8,710 bases of DNA from the NCBI GenBank assembly GCA_021161055.1, contig JAGHBI010000102.1, positions 1 to 8,710 of the forward strand. The letters are read 5' to 3'. The notes under the pieces are model-generated. The model searched no databases and was not told the origin of the DNA. It saw only the letters and a list, made by a program, of their open reading frames with translations. This stretch comes from Candidatus Iainarchaeum sp. (GTDB lineage Archaea > Iainarchaeota > Iainarchaeia > Iainarchaeales > DTGL01). The position numbers and the translations under genes were made by a program. Positions 1-6,173 of this stretch are shown here, piece by piece (the first letter of the stretch is position 1; each line of letters opens with the position of its first letter).

Positions 1-138
1 ATATTATACAAACTAAACCTTGGAAACCCCATCGTAAAAAAATTAATGGAAATAGAAGAATATATTATTGAAGCGAGTGCAAAACAAAAAGAAAGGAACG
101 TTAGGAAAACAAAGGCGGTAGCGACTTCTTTAAAGTGA
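1..138 (+). CDS. C-terminal end of a probable winged-helix transcription regulator (5' truncated by window)
   Basis: Frame 1 is open from the first base to a TGA at 136-138, giving 45 residues with no start codon of its own context. The segment begins ILYKLNLGNPIVKKLMEIEE and then becomes a charged, Lys/Arg-rich tail. The pattern 'Y-K-L-N-x-x-N-P-I-V-K-x-L' is typical of the wing strand and following helix that close many archaeal winged helix-turn-helix regulators, where the strand leads into a dimerisation helix. That is a family-pattern reading; the DNA-recognition helix lies outside the window, so target and ligand cannot be inferred. The gene runs in the same direction as adk, 94 bases upstream, but a hairpin and TATA-like sequences lie between them, so co-transcription is not certain. 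Confidence 0.5.
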   Translation: MLYKLNLGNPIVKKLMEIEEYIIEASAKQKERNVRKTKAVATSLK

Positions 139-168
139 ATGCTGTTTGAAAGTTTGAACAAGCATTTT
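138..168 (+). terminator. Hairpin after the regulator gene, possible terminator or operator
   Basis: Arms AATGCTGTT (138-146) and AACAAGCATT (157-166) pair over nine positions with one bulged A at 160 and a 10-base loop; two further T residues follow, then A-rich sequence. It starts in the TGA stop codon of the regulator gene. It resembles a weak intrinsic terminator, but archaeal termination relies mainly on T-tracts and this one is short. The loop region also holds a direct repeat of GTTTGAA (144-150, 152-158), so an operator is an alternative. Confidence 0.3.
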
Positions 169-184
169 AAAAGATTTAAAGATA
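165..184 (+). promoter_or_regulatory. Probable TATA region of the adk promoter
   Basis: Two TATA-like cores lie here: TTTTAAAA (165-172) and TTTAAA (174-179), the latter preceded by a purine-rich AAAAG that suits a BRE. Placing transcription start about 26 bases downstream gives roughly 195-203, leaving a leader of about 30 bases that contains the adk ribosome binding site. Which core is used cannot be decided from sequence. Confidence 0.45.
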
Positions 185-220
185 ACTTTTTACTATATTG
201 GATAATTTTGTGTAAATTGT

Positions 221-229
221 GAGGGTGAT
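221..229 (+). promoter_or_regulatory. Shine-Dalgarno site deciding the adk start
   Basis: GAGGGTGAT contains GGTGAT, complementary to the archaeal 16S 3' end (AUCACCUCC). It is followed by the triplet GTG and then ATG at 233. The three-base spacer to ATG matches that seen before the endonuclease IV-like gene, so ATG 233 is preferred over the GTG at 230. Confidence 0.7.
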
Positions 230-232
230 GTG

Positions 233-898
233 ATGGCTTTGTTTTTAGTTTTCATGGGTCCTCCCGGAGCAGGAAAAAGCACGATGGCAAAAAAGCTCGT
301 TAGCGATTATGGTTTAGCACATTTTTCAACAGGAGATATCATAAGGGAGAAGCTTGCAACAGACCCAGAATTCAAAGCAGAGTTTGACGCATTGGTAAAA
401 GCAGGAAAACTTCTGGATGATGAAAGAACAAAACAGCTTTTACTGGAAAAGATGCGGGCAAGCAATATAAGCAACGGCTTTATTCTTGATGGCTACCCAA
501 GAACTGTGAATCAGGCGAAGGATTTGGAACGGATAATGCAAGAACTTGGAAAAGAATTGAATGCAGTAATTTATTTTTCTTTACCTGAACGAGTTGCTAT
601 TGAGAGGCTTACTAAGCGCCTGCAGTGCCCCAAGTGCGGCAAAATCTACAACCTCGCAAGCGTAAAGCCAAAGCGTGCGAATATCTGCGATGATTGCGGA
701 ACCAAGCTTGTTGCTCGCGAAGATGATGAAGCCAAAGCAATAAGGAAGCGCTTCAGAGAATACGAGGAAAAAACAAAGCCTGTCGTGGATTACTATAGAA
801 ATAAGGGCTTGCTTTATGAAATAGATGTGAACGACACTGTGGAAGAGAATTATAAAAAAATGAAAACCCTTGTAGAATCCCTAAAAAATAAACAATAA
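233..898 (+). CDS. adk: Adenylate kinase with zinc-binding LID domain
   Basis: Catalyses ATP + AMP = 2 ADP in the cytoplasm. The 221-residue product has the P-loop GPPGAGKST (residues 9-17), the AMP-site signature FSTGDIIR (about 31-38), FILDGYPRT (83-91, Tyr where Phe is usual), and a long LID insertion. The LID carries a C-x2-C-x16-C-x2-C zinc ribbon at residues 132, 135, 152 and 155, followed by RED(D) (162-165) and the catalytic-arginine helix IRKRFREYEEKT. Length and LID match the long, bacterial-type Adk rather than the short trimeric archaeal AdkA family. ATG 233 is chosen because GAGGGTGAT lies three bases before it; a GTG at 230 would add one residue. It converges with the surface-protein operon, whose stop codon lies 15 bases beyond. 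Identification is very secure. Confidence 0.96.
   Translation: MALFLVFMGPPGAGKSTMAKKLVSDYGLAHFSTGDIIREKLATDPEFKAEFDALVKAGKLLDDERTKQLLLEKMRASNISNGFILDGYPRTVNQAKDLERIMQELGKELNAVIYFSLPERVAIERLTKRLQCPKCGKIYNLASVKPKRANICDDCGTKLVAREDDEAKAIRKRFREYEEKTKPVVDYYRNKGLLYEIDVNDTVEENYKKMKTLVESLKNKQ
883..888 (-). terminator. T6 tract ending the surface-protein operon
   Basis: On the minus strand a run of six T (AAAAAA on the plus strand) lies about 26 bases beyond the TAG stop at 914-916, inside the 3' end of adk, with a second T7 run further on near 853-859. The two convergent units thus place their T-tracts inside each other's coding ends. Confidence 0.35.
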
Positions 899-913
899 AG
901 CCAGCATACAGCG

Positions 914-1513
914 CTAATATCCTCTGTGTTTTTTTCTCAGGTAAATTACTGCTAAGCTGGTAGAAGCAAAGATGATTGCGATTAACAACAAAACAAAGAG
1001 TGGATCAGCAAACGGGTTTTTGATTTTTCCATTGGTTGGTGCGATTTTTCCACCGGGAGTTACAGCTGGCGTTTCGGGCAACAAAGGCGTGCTTTCCGGC
1101 GGTTTTGAAACACCTGCAGGAACTATTGAAAAGCTTATTGTTTTTTCAAGCCCTGCAGCACTGAATTTTGCACTATAATGCCCGGGCGTCAGCCATTCCT
1201 TAAAAGTGGTTTTTTCAGTGAACGAGAAGGGCCCCAGGTTAAATCCGTTACCAGAAATATAATACTGCACAGGCACAGCATACCTTTTATTTTGCGAATC
1301 CAATAGATATGCTACAAAGTATATGGGTTTGCCCTCAACAAATGTTGTTTGCTCTTCAGAATATTCTGGCGAGGCATAACTCTTAACAACAAAACCCGAT
1401 GGTGCCTCAACGAATATCTTTTTTTTATAAGTTTTGTTGTAAGCCTCGCACCTCAGAGTGTATGTTCCCGGCTTCAGTTCTTGTTCTATCCTGTGTATTT
1501 CCCTTAAACTCAA
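914..1513 (-). CDS. C-terminal part of the frameshifted surface protein: Ig-like domains, Pro/Thr linker, membrane anchor
   Basis: This frame opens after a TAA near 1527 and its only plausible initiator is a TTG at 1513, without a Shine-Dalgarno or TATA box. It is therefore best read as the continuation of the upstream gene after a +1 frameshift, not as an independent gene. It encodes the end of one Ig-like domain (to about residue 37), a complete second copy (about 48-132, with PIY, LGPF and PG-x-Y marks), a Pro/Thr-rich linker (133-165), a transmembrane segment (about 171-192) and a basic tail RKKHRGY. No signal peptide is present, which also argues against a separate protein. The predicted topology is ectodomain outside, short tail inside. 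Family not recognised beyond beta-sandwich repeats. Confidence 0.7.
   Translation of the reverse strand: MSLREIHRIEQELKPGTYTLRCEAYNKTYKKKIFVEAPSGFVVKSYASPEYSEEQTTFVEGKPIYFVAYLLDSQNKRYAVPVQYYISGNGFNLGPFSFTEKTTFKEWLTPGHYSAKFSAAGLEKTISFSIVPAGVSKPPESTPLLPETPAVTPGGKIAPTNGKIKNPFADPLFVLLLIAIIFASTSLAVIYLRKKHRGY
929..935 (+). terminator. T7 tract downstream of adk
   Basis: A run of seven T begins 30 bases after the adk stop, within the antisense of the converging surface-protein gene. T-tracts are the main intrinsic termination signal of archaeal RNA polymerase. No GC hairpin precedes it. Confidence 0.4.
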
Positions 1514-2876
1514 AAGGACCCAGACTTAAATCATCCGATTCTATGTAAAGCTTTCCGTCAATGCGCACATCTAAGCCCCTATCATCAGTGGCCTTCACTT
1601 TCACATATATGGGGCTTGCCACAATGAAATGCTCTGTTAGCTCTCTGAATTCAGCATCTGGACTTGTGAAAAGCTCCAAGCTCGAAAGTGCTCTTGAAAA
1701 GCTACTGTAATAATATCTCTGCTCATAGGAATCGAGAATATTGTTTGCGGAATCAAGAATTAATGCACCAACCGTAAAATCTTGGAGGGCTTCTTTTAAG
1801 TTAAAATTGAACTCTTCTGTTCTTATTGGAACCCTCTGGGTTAACTTTATAGTTCTCTTTTCCGAGTAAAGCTTATCTGTTCCTTTCATAAGGTAAACCT
1901 CTATTGTTGCGCTGCCCTCCGTGCTTGCATCAGAAGGAGACAAAAACCTTGCAACTATTTTTGCAGTGCTGCCTTTCTTATAATAAATTCGGTCAGGGTA
2001 AAGAAAAACAAGCCTTGAGCTCATCCCTTTCACGTTTACTCTATGTCTGAAAATAGAAAGTATATTGCCTTCTGCATCGGCGAGCACGATTCTTACGGGG
2101 TATGCTCCAGGCTTTTTCGGAGTTAAAACATCCACTTCCTTTTTCCATGTGCTGTTTGGAGCGATTCTATCTATATTTACAACAAAGTTTTTCACTGCTG
2201 CTTCTAAGAGAGTGTCATCATAGTAATAAAACATGAGTTTGAGCTTTAAGTTTCGCTCTTCCTGCTGTGAGTTGTTTTTTACCGCAACGGTTATTTTAAT
2301 CTTCTTTTCAGGCTCAACAATAACGCCTACAGGGCCCGCATAGCAGTCCACTTCGAAGTTTGCCTCTGAAAGGGGACCACATATTAGTGTATTCTCTCTA
2401 TCAATTGCTATGTCCCTTTGCTTGGAACTGTTTTTAATTGAGAGCTGCAGGGAGGTCGGATAAACAAATATATGGGGCACGCCAACAACATAGGTGCGTG
2501 GGGTTTTAAGATATGCATCAACTCTGTAGCTTCCTTCAGGTGCATACTCTGGGATTTTTAGATTAACAACAACTGTTTTTGATTCTTTTGGTCTGAGGCT
2601 GTAACGCTCGGATATCTTTTCTGCAATAATATTCTCCCTGTAAAATAGGAACCCCTCGCCATCAGCAATGCGGACGAGCTGCACCACAAGGTATGCATCT
2701 GCAAGCGGCGCATTTGCAAGGTTATCAATCCTCACCGAAAGATTTAAAGTTTCTCCTGCATTCAGCTCACTTTTTTCTGCCATTAGGCTTATCTGCCCAT
2801 TCCAGAAAAACTCGCGCTCCCAAGCAAAAGCGTTTGGAAGAAGCAGCAAAAGAAGGAAAGCGATCTTTGCGTTCAT
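1425..2876 (-). CDS. Secreted/membrane surface protein with tandem Ig-like domains, frameshifted near its 3' end
   Basis: The product starts with a clear signal peptide: MNAKIAF, a leucine run, and probable cleavage after NAFA (residue 18). It then shows successive beta-rich domains: about 28-140 (CARDB-like, with LNLSVRIDNLANAPLADA), 180-284 (KITVAVKNNSQ type), 286-396, and a domain from about 405 that is cut at residue 458. After that the frame runs on for 25 unrelated residues to a stop at 1425. The correct continuation is in the +1 frame, giving one protein of about 653 residues ending in a membrane anchor. ATG 2876 overlaps the TGA of the upstream gene as ATGA, with GGTG seven bases before it, so the two are translationally coupled. 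The role is probably structural or adhesive at the cell surface; no catalytic motif is visible. Confidence 0.8.
   Translation of the reverse strand: MNAKIAFLLLLLLPNAFAWEREFFWNGQISLMAEKSELNAGETLNLSVRIDNLANAPLADAYLVVQLVRIADGEGFLFYRENIIAEKISERYSLRPKESKTVVVNLKIPEYAPEGSYRVDAYLKTPRTYVVGVPHIFVYPTSLQLSIKNSSKQRDIAIDRENTLICGPLSEANFEVDCYAGPVGVIVEPEKKIKITVAVKNNSQQEERNLKLKLMFYYYDDTLLEAAVKNFVVNIDRIAPNSTWKKEVDVLTPKKPGAYPVRIVLADAEGNILSIFRHRVNVKGMSSRLVFLYPDRIYYKKGSTAKIVARFLSPSDASTEGSATIEVYLMKGTDKLYSEKRTIKLTQRVPIRTEEFNFNLKEALQDFTVGALILDSANNILDSYEQRYYYSSFSRALSSLELFTSPDAEFRELTEHFIVASPIYVKVKATDDRGLDVRIDGKLYIESDDLSLGPFEFKGNTQDRTRTEAGNIHSEVRGLQQNL
1498..1510 (-). other. Frameshift site: extra base likely in the CCC/GGG run 1501-1503
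   Basis: The upstream frame is homologous to the tandem repeat through LGPFEFK; the downstream frame resumes at EIHRIEQELKPGTY. Dropping one G of the GGG run (CCC at 1501-1503 on the plus strand) joins them. The spacing LGPF-x13-PG-x-Y is then identical to that in the second repeat copy (LGPF-x13-PGHY). Confidence 0.75.
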
Positions 2877-4501
2877 TTAATACCACCCTTAGACCTTACA
2901 ATAAGCAATACTGCAAAACCGCAGAGAACAACAAGCAGTGTATGCACTTCGGGTGTTGAAATTCCGCCAACTCCTTTTGCAGTAAAGTAGCCTTCCAGTC
3001 TGCAGCCGGTACAGAATGGGATATTTGCTTCTGCTGTAACTCTGTAAACCCCAGCCTCTAAAGGCGGGCCTATTTCCGCAACGCCTGAGTTACAGATATA
3101 GTTTGAATCGACAACGAGGTTCCCTTCATCGTAAGAATAGATTTTTATTACCACTGGCAGGTCAGCGGTACATTCAACAGCTATGTGAGCCTTTTCGCCT
3201 TCTTTTATATTTTCGGCGATAAGACCCTTTAGCTTATCAGGAAACACCGCAGTAACAGACACCTTTTTTACGCATTCTGGTTCCATACTGGAAAAGCTTG
3301 CACCTATCTCCATTGCCCCTGTTTCACCTGGAGGCAGCATTACCAGCTTCGCAAAGCGACCATCTGAAGCGATTTCCGCTTCGGTTGAAACGAGAATATT
3401 ACCATTTTTGCTTACAGTTATCTTTACCTTTTCATTAGGGGCTGCACAGCATTGCTCATAGCCAAGAACTTTTAAAGCGCTCCCAGCCGGTAGAACCGCT
3501 TTATCTGTTCCGAGGATAAGATTGCGCGACTTTATGGAAAAGACGGCATTCTTTTTGCAGATGGAAAACTTTGATGCCAGAGGAGCTACAGCTTCCACTG
3601 TATAATTTCCAGGTGAGAGAGAATCCAGCGGAATCGTGGCTTCATACTTGTTATCACTTGTTATCTTTGCATTTGTGGCTATAACAACATTCCCCGAGCT
3701 GTCCTTTATACTAATCGATACGTCCTTGCCAGCTTCACCACAACACACAGAGGTTCCGGAAATTTTTATTGACTCACCGGGGCAGTAATATGGTTTATCT
3801 ATTGATAGGGTGAATGCAGGGTCTATCAGCGTGAGCGTTTGGTAGCCTCTCTCAACAACACCGAAAGGAAGGTGCTCTTCAGTTATGTGATAATCATATT
3901 TTGTCTGCATTGCAGCGAAAACATCGAGTGTCTTCTGCTCAAGAGACACAAAGGGAATTATAACCTTGGCGGTTGCGCCCGCCTCAAAGCGCGTATTACA
4001 TCCAGAAGAACTGAAGCTGCTGCAATTATGGCCAAGAACCTCTATTTTGCTTCCATCACGCGTGCCAACAAAGAACGATGGGTAGCCCGTTTTTATAGAG
4101 CCATCTATGCAAACTACGCTGAACTGCTTTGGAAGCGTTACCTCAATTGTACTCCCTCTGCATACAGACGTTTTTGTATACTTCGCGCCTGCAACAGCAG
4201 TTACAAAATGCCAGGGGTGATGCCATCCATAGGCCTGTTCGCAATCACAGGTGAAAACCCTATTTACAGGAGTGCCCTTAGTTGTGAGCTCGTTTGCAAA
4301 GTAAAGCTCCGTTCCCTTACATATGAGCATCCCCGAGTTTTCAACATACTCCAAACTTTCGCCATGGAGCATAATGCAATCTATCGTTACTGTTTCATTA
4401 TCTTTTATCTGCTTACCCTCCCACAGACAATCCGCAAGAGCACTGTTCAGAAACAGAAAGGCGATCGCCACAATGAACACTTGAAAACATTTAGAGCCCA
4501 T
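2873..4501 (-). CDS. Cysteine-rich surface protein with signal peptide, tandem CC-containing Ig-like repeats and C-terminal anchor
   Basis: The 542-residue product has a signal peptide (FQVFIVAIAFLFLNSALA, cleavage before DCLW). A cysteine-rich N-terminal region follows, with CDC and HHPWH at about 85-98. Then come two clear Ig-like repeats (about 230-325 and 328-420). Each has a vicinal Cys pair (SVCCG, EQCCA), a 'T/S-DGxY/F' turn and a later Cys-Val/Lys-Lys (ICKK, ECVKK). A more divergent third copy spans about 427-510. The end is GGISTPEV, a hydrophobic segment (about 521-535) and a basic tail RSKGGIK, a layout like archaeosortase-type sorting tails. ATG 4501 is chosen over a TTG at 4510 because the signal peptide then starts MGSKCF and the TATA box gives a nearly leaderless mRNA. 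It is the first gene of a two-gene operon, ATGA-overlapping the next. The exact family is not recognised. Confidence 0.85.
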   Translation of the reverse strand: MGSKCFQVFIVAIAFLFLNSALADCLWEGKQIKDNETVTIDCIMLHGESLEYVENSGMLICKGTELYFANELTTKGTPVNRVFTCDCEQAYGWHHPWHFVTAVAGAKYTKTSVCRGSTIEVTLPKQFSVVCIDGSIKTGYPSFFVGTRDGSKIEVLGHNCSSFSSSGCNTRFEAGATAKVIIPFVSLEQKTLDVFAAMQTKYDYHITEEHLPFGVVERGYQTLTLIDPAFTLSIDKPYYCPGESIKISGTSVCCGEAGKDVSISIKDSSGNVVIATNAKITSDNKYEATIPLDSLSPGNYTVEAVAPLASKFSICKKNAVFSIKSRNLILGTDKAVLPAGSALKVLGYEQCCAAPNEKVKITVSKNGNILVSTEAEIASDGRFAKLVMLPPGETGAMEIGASFSSMEPECVKKVSVTAVFPDKLKGLIAENIKEGEKAHIAVECTADLPVVIKIYSYDEGNLVVDSNYICNSGVAEIGPPLEAGVYRVTAEANIPFCTGCRLEGYFTAKGVGGISTPEVHTLLVVLCGFAVLLIVRSKGGIK

Positions 4502-4526
4502 AAAACCCAAATAATATCAGTTTAAT

Positions 4527-4545
4527 TCATTTAAATATTTTTCGA
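4527..4545 (-). promoter_or_regulatory. BRE/TATA promoter of the surface-protein operon
   Basis: On the minus strand CGAAAAAT is followed directly by ATTTAAATG, a good BRE plus TATA pair. Start of transcription about 26 bases on falls near 4506, leaving only about five bases before ATG 4501, hence an essentially leaderless message. It lies in the 49-base gap after the endonuclease IV-like gene. Confidence 0.65.
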
Positions 4546-4550
4546 CAGAG

Positions 4551-5381
4551 CTAAAGTGATTCGTAAGCTTTTTTCATAAGCAATGCATCTTCTTCAATGT
4601 TTGGACTTTCGCTTATAACAACGCCCCTGCATCCAAATTCCCTCAGGGCTTTCATAAGCTCTTTGTATTTAAAATCAGAATCTTTCAGATTGAGGTGATG
4701 GCGCTCGCCCTTTTCGCTGTATGCGATTCCGGAAACATGTATGTGCATTTCATGCAAAGCCTTTTTGCCAAGTGCCTTTTCGACCTTTTCGAGAATATTG
4801 CAGAACTCATTGTATGAGTTGAGCTTGCCTGCTTCTCTTGCATGCATATGTGAGAAATCTATGCATGGCATTATCAGCTCTAATTCCTGGCTCAGTGAAA
4901 TTATCTCTTCAAGAGTGCCGAATTGCGTTGGCTTGCCCGTGGTTTCGGGCCTGATCCAGAGCTTTATGCTCTGCTGCTTCAGGCTCTCAACAATTTTCTC
5001 AAGCTCGGATCTTATAATTTTATAGACCTCTTCTTTTGGCCTGTTCTGGTAGAAGCCCGCATGAAAGCAAACGCTAAAAGCGCCACATTCATACGCACGC
5101 TCGGCTGCATCGATTATCCTCTTTGCGCTCGCATCCCTTTTTTCCTTTTCTTTGGAACAGAGATTTATGAAATATGATGCATGGCAGCTCAGCACAACAC
5201 CCTTTTCTTCAGCAAGCTTTTTCACCTGCGGAGCAAGCTCTGCGCTGACATTAATATTGCGCACAAACTCGAGCTCCATCGAATCCAAAGCAAGCTCCCT
5301 TACACGAGCGATGCCATTAATAGTGTTATAGGGTTCTGTGCTCAGAGGAATACCTGCTGTGCCAAAGCATAGTTTATGCAA
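4551..5381 (-). CDS. Endonuclease IV-like TIM-barrel protein (probable AP endonuclease)
   Basis: The protein of 276 residues belongs to the xylose isomerase-like/AP endonuclease family 2 TIM barrels; endonuclease IV cleaves DNA 5' of abasic sites using a trinuclear zinc cluster. Candidate metal ligands appear in order: SCHASYFINL (His67), CFHAGFY (His107), RPETTGK (Glu146), IDFSHMH (Asp175, His178), HIHVSG (His213/215), GERHH (Glu226, His228) and ISESP (Glu258). The D-x-H of E. coli Nfo appears here as E-R-H, a conservative change. The start is TTG 5381 because GAGGTGAT sits three bases upstream and the product then begins with the expected first strand (HKLCFGTAG). An ATG at 5435 would add 18 residues read from inside the upstream reductase. 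A related carbohydrate isomerase function is a less likely alternative. Confidence 0.85.
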   Translation of the reverse strand: MHKLCFGTAGIPLSTEPYNTINGIARVRELALDSMELEFVRNINVSAELAPQVKKLAEEKGVVLSCHASYFINLCSKEKEKRDASAKRIIDAAERAYECGAFSVCFHAGFYQNRPKEEVYKIIRSELEKIVESLKQQSIKLWIRPETTGKPTQFGTLEEIISLSQELELIMPCIDFSHMHAREAGKLNSYNEFCNILEKVEKALGKKALHEMHIHVSGIAYSEKGERHHLNLKDSDFKYKELMKALREFGCRGVVISESPNIEEDALLMKKAYESL

Positions 5382-5384
5382 GCT

Positions 5385-5392
5385 ATCACCTC
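5385..5392 (-). promoter_or_regulatory. Shine-Dalgarno of the endonuclease IV-like gene, overlapping the reductase stop codon
   Basis: GAGGTGAT is a full-length match to the archaeal anti-Shine-Dalgarno. The TGA inside it (5388-5386) is the stop of the upstream flavin reductase gene. The TTG start lies three bases later. This decides the start and implies translational coupling of the two genes. Confidence 0.8.
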
Positions 5393-6159
5393 TTAATCCA
5401 GCGCTCAGTGTGAATATTTGCCTCTGGATAACCAAGCCTTTTCAAGTGGTTTATTATGCTTTCCATAGCGACAGGGCTTCCACAAACATAGAAGTGAGTA
5501 TCTGCACCTTTAAACGCATGCTCTGTGAGCAAGGGGTTTACATAGCCTTTAAATCCGGGCCAGTCAGGGTCATCGCTTGCAGCAGCATAGAAATCAAAAT
5601 TATCATATTTCCTTGCATATTCTTCCAGCTCTTCCCTGTAGAGGAACTGGTTTGCGTTCCTGAAACCATAGAAGAACTGCAGGCGCTTATCTGTTCCTTC
5701 AATGAGCAGGGTTCGCAGCATACTTATGAGAGGGGTTATGCCGCAGCCTGTTGCAACAAAAACAATTTTGCTTAGAGATTTGTCCAGGCAAAAGCTGCCA
5801 AAAGGACCCCTAACCATAAGGGTACTACCAATATCTATATTCTGCTCTATATATTGCGTTAAACCCCCTGTATATTTTATAAGCAGTGTGAACTCCAGAA
5901 AATCCTGCAGTGGGCTTGAAGCTATTGAGAAAGCACGCCACAGCAGCTCATCAGAGTTGTGCTGCTTAAGCTCTGGATGGGCCAGCATGGCAAACTGCCC
6001 TGCGCGATAACTAAAGCCTTCAGGCTTCTCAAGCCTTATTGTTTTGTATACAGTAACACCTTTGTCTACATAATTCTTTATATCCGTAACCTTGCACTCA
6101 TACCCCTGCAGAGAATCACCAAAAATAATTGAGGAAATGCACTTTTTAAACTTTTGCAT
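5386..6159 (-). CDS. FAD/NAD(P)H oxidoreductase of the ferredoxin-NADP reductase family
   Basis: Two-domain flavin reductase: an FAD-binding barrel, then an NAD(P)-binding fold. In numbering from ATG 6159 (257 residues): RAFSIASSP (75-83) is the R-x-Y/F-S flavin motif, TGGLTQYI binds the isoalloxazine/phosphate side, GPFGSF (118-123), GCGITP (138-143) is the nicotinamide-side glycine motif, YGFRN (164-168), CGSP (226-229, the usual CGP variant), and it ends near ERW. There is no cysteine set for an iron-sulfur cluster, so it must pass electrons to a separate partner or act as a free flavin/ferredoxin reductase. The start is uncertain: ATG 6159 has neither Shine-Dalgarno nor TATA box at the right distance, whereas a CTG at 6111 follows GGTGAT by three bases and would give 241 residues. 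It is the first gene of a pair with the endonuclease IV-like gene. Confidence 0.85.
   Translation of the reverse strand: MQKFKKCISSIIFGDSLQGYECKVTDIKNYVDKGVTVYKTIRLEKPEGFSYRAGQFAMLAHPELKQHNSDELLWRAFSIASSPLQDFLEFTLLIKYTGGLTQYIEQNIDIGSTLMVRGPFGSFCLDKSLSKIVFVATGCGITPLISMLRTLLIEGTDKRLQFFYGFRNANQFLYREELEEYARKYDNFDFYAAASDDPDWPGFKGYVNPLLTEHAFKGADTHFYVCGSPVAMESIINHLKRLGYPEANIHTERWIKR
6143..6151. promoter_or_regulatory. Symmetric TATA element between flavin reductase and mscS
   Basis: TTTTTAAAC, with TTTAAA centred at 6147.5, lies 26.5 bases before the mscS ATG (6174), the canonical archaeal TATA-to-start distance, with purine-rich GAGGAAATG upstream as BRE. mscS would be leaderless. Read on the other strand the same core places a start near 6121, one base before GGTGAT (6120-6115), which would serve the reductase from CTG 6111. 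Confidence 0.55.
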
Positions 6160-6173
6160 TTTATTTTCATTAA

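Noticed and set aside
972..1178. Plus-strand open frames antisense to the surface-protein and reductase genes (for example 972-1178, 2668-2959, 5338-5775)
   Set aside because: Shadow frames of well-supported minus-strand genes, without start signals or recognisable content.
1498..1504. Classical -1 slippery heptamer GGGAAAT on the minus strand at the frameshift
   Set aside because: The heptamer is present in the right phase, but a -1 slip leads into a frame with a TAA just upstream and not the Ig-repeat frame. The required change is +1, so -1 programmed frameshifting is not the explanation.
3839..4525. Long plus-strand open frame of 228 codons
   Set aside because: It is antisense to the cysteine-rich surface protein, whose signal peptide, repeats and anchor are coherent. 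The plus-frame translation has no domain pattern or ribosome site.
5382..5435. 18-residue N-terminal extension of the endonuclease IV-like protein from ATG 5435
   Set aside because: It overlaps the coding end of the reductase in another frame, and a full Shine-Dalgarno three bases before TTG 5381 gives the expected N-terminus.
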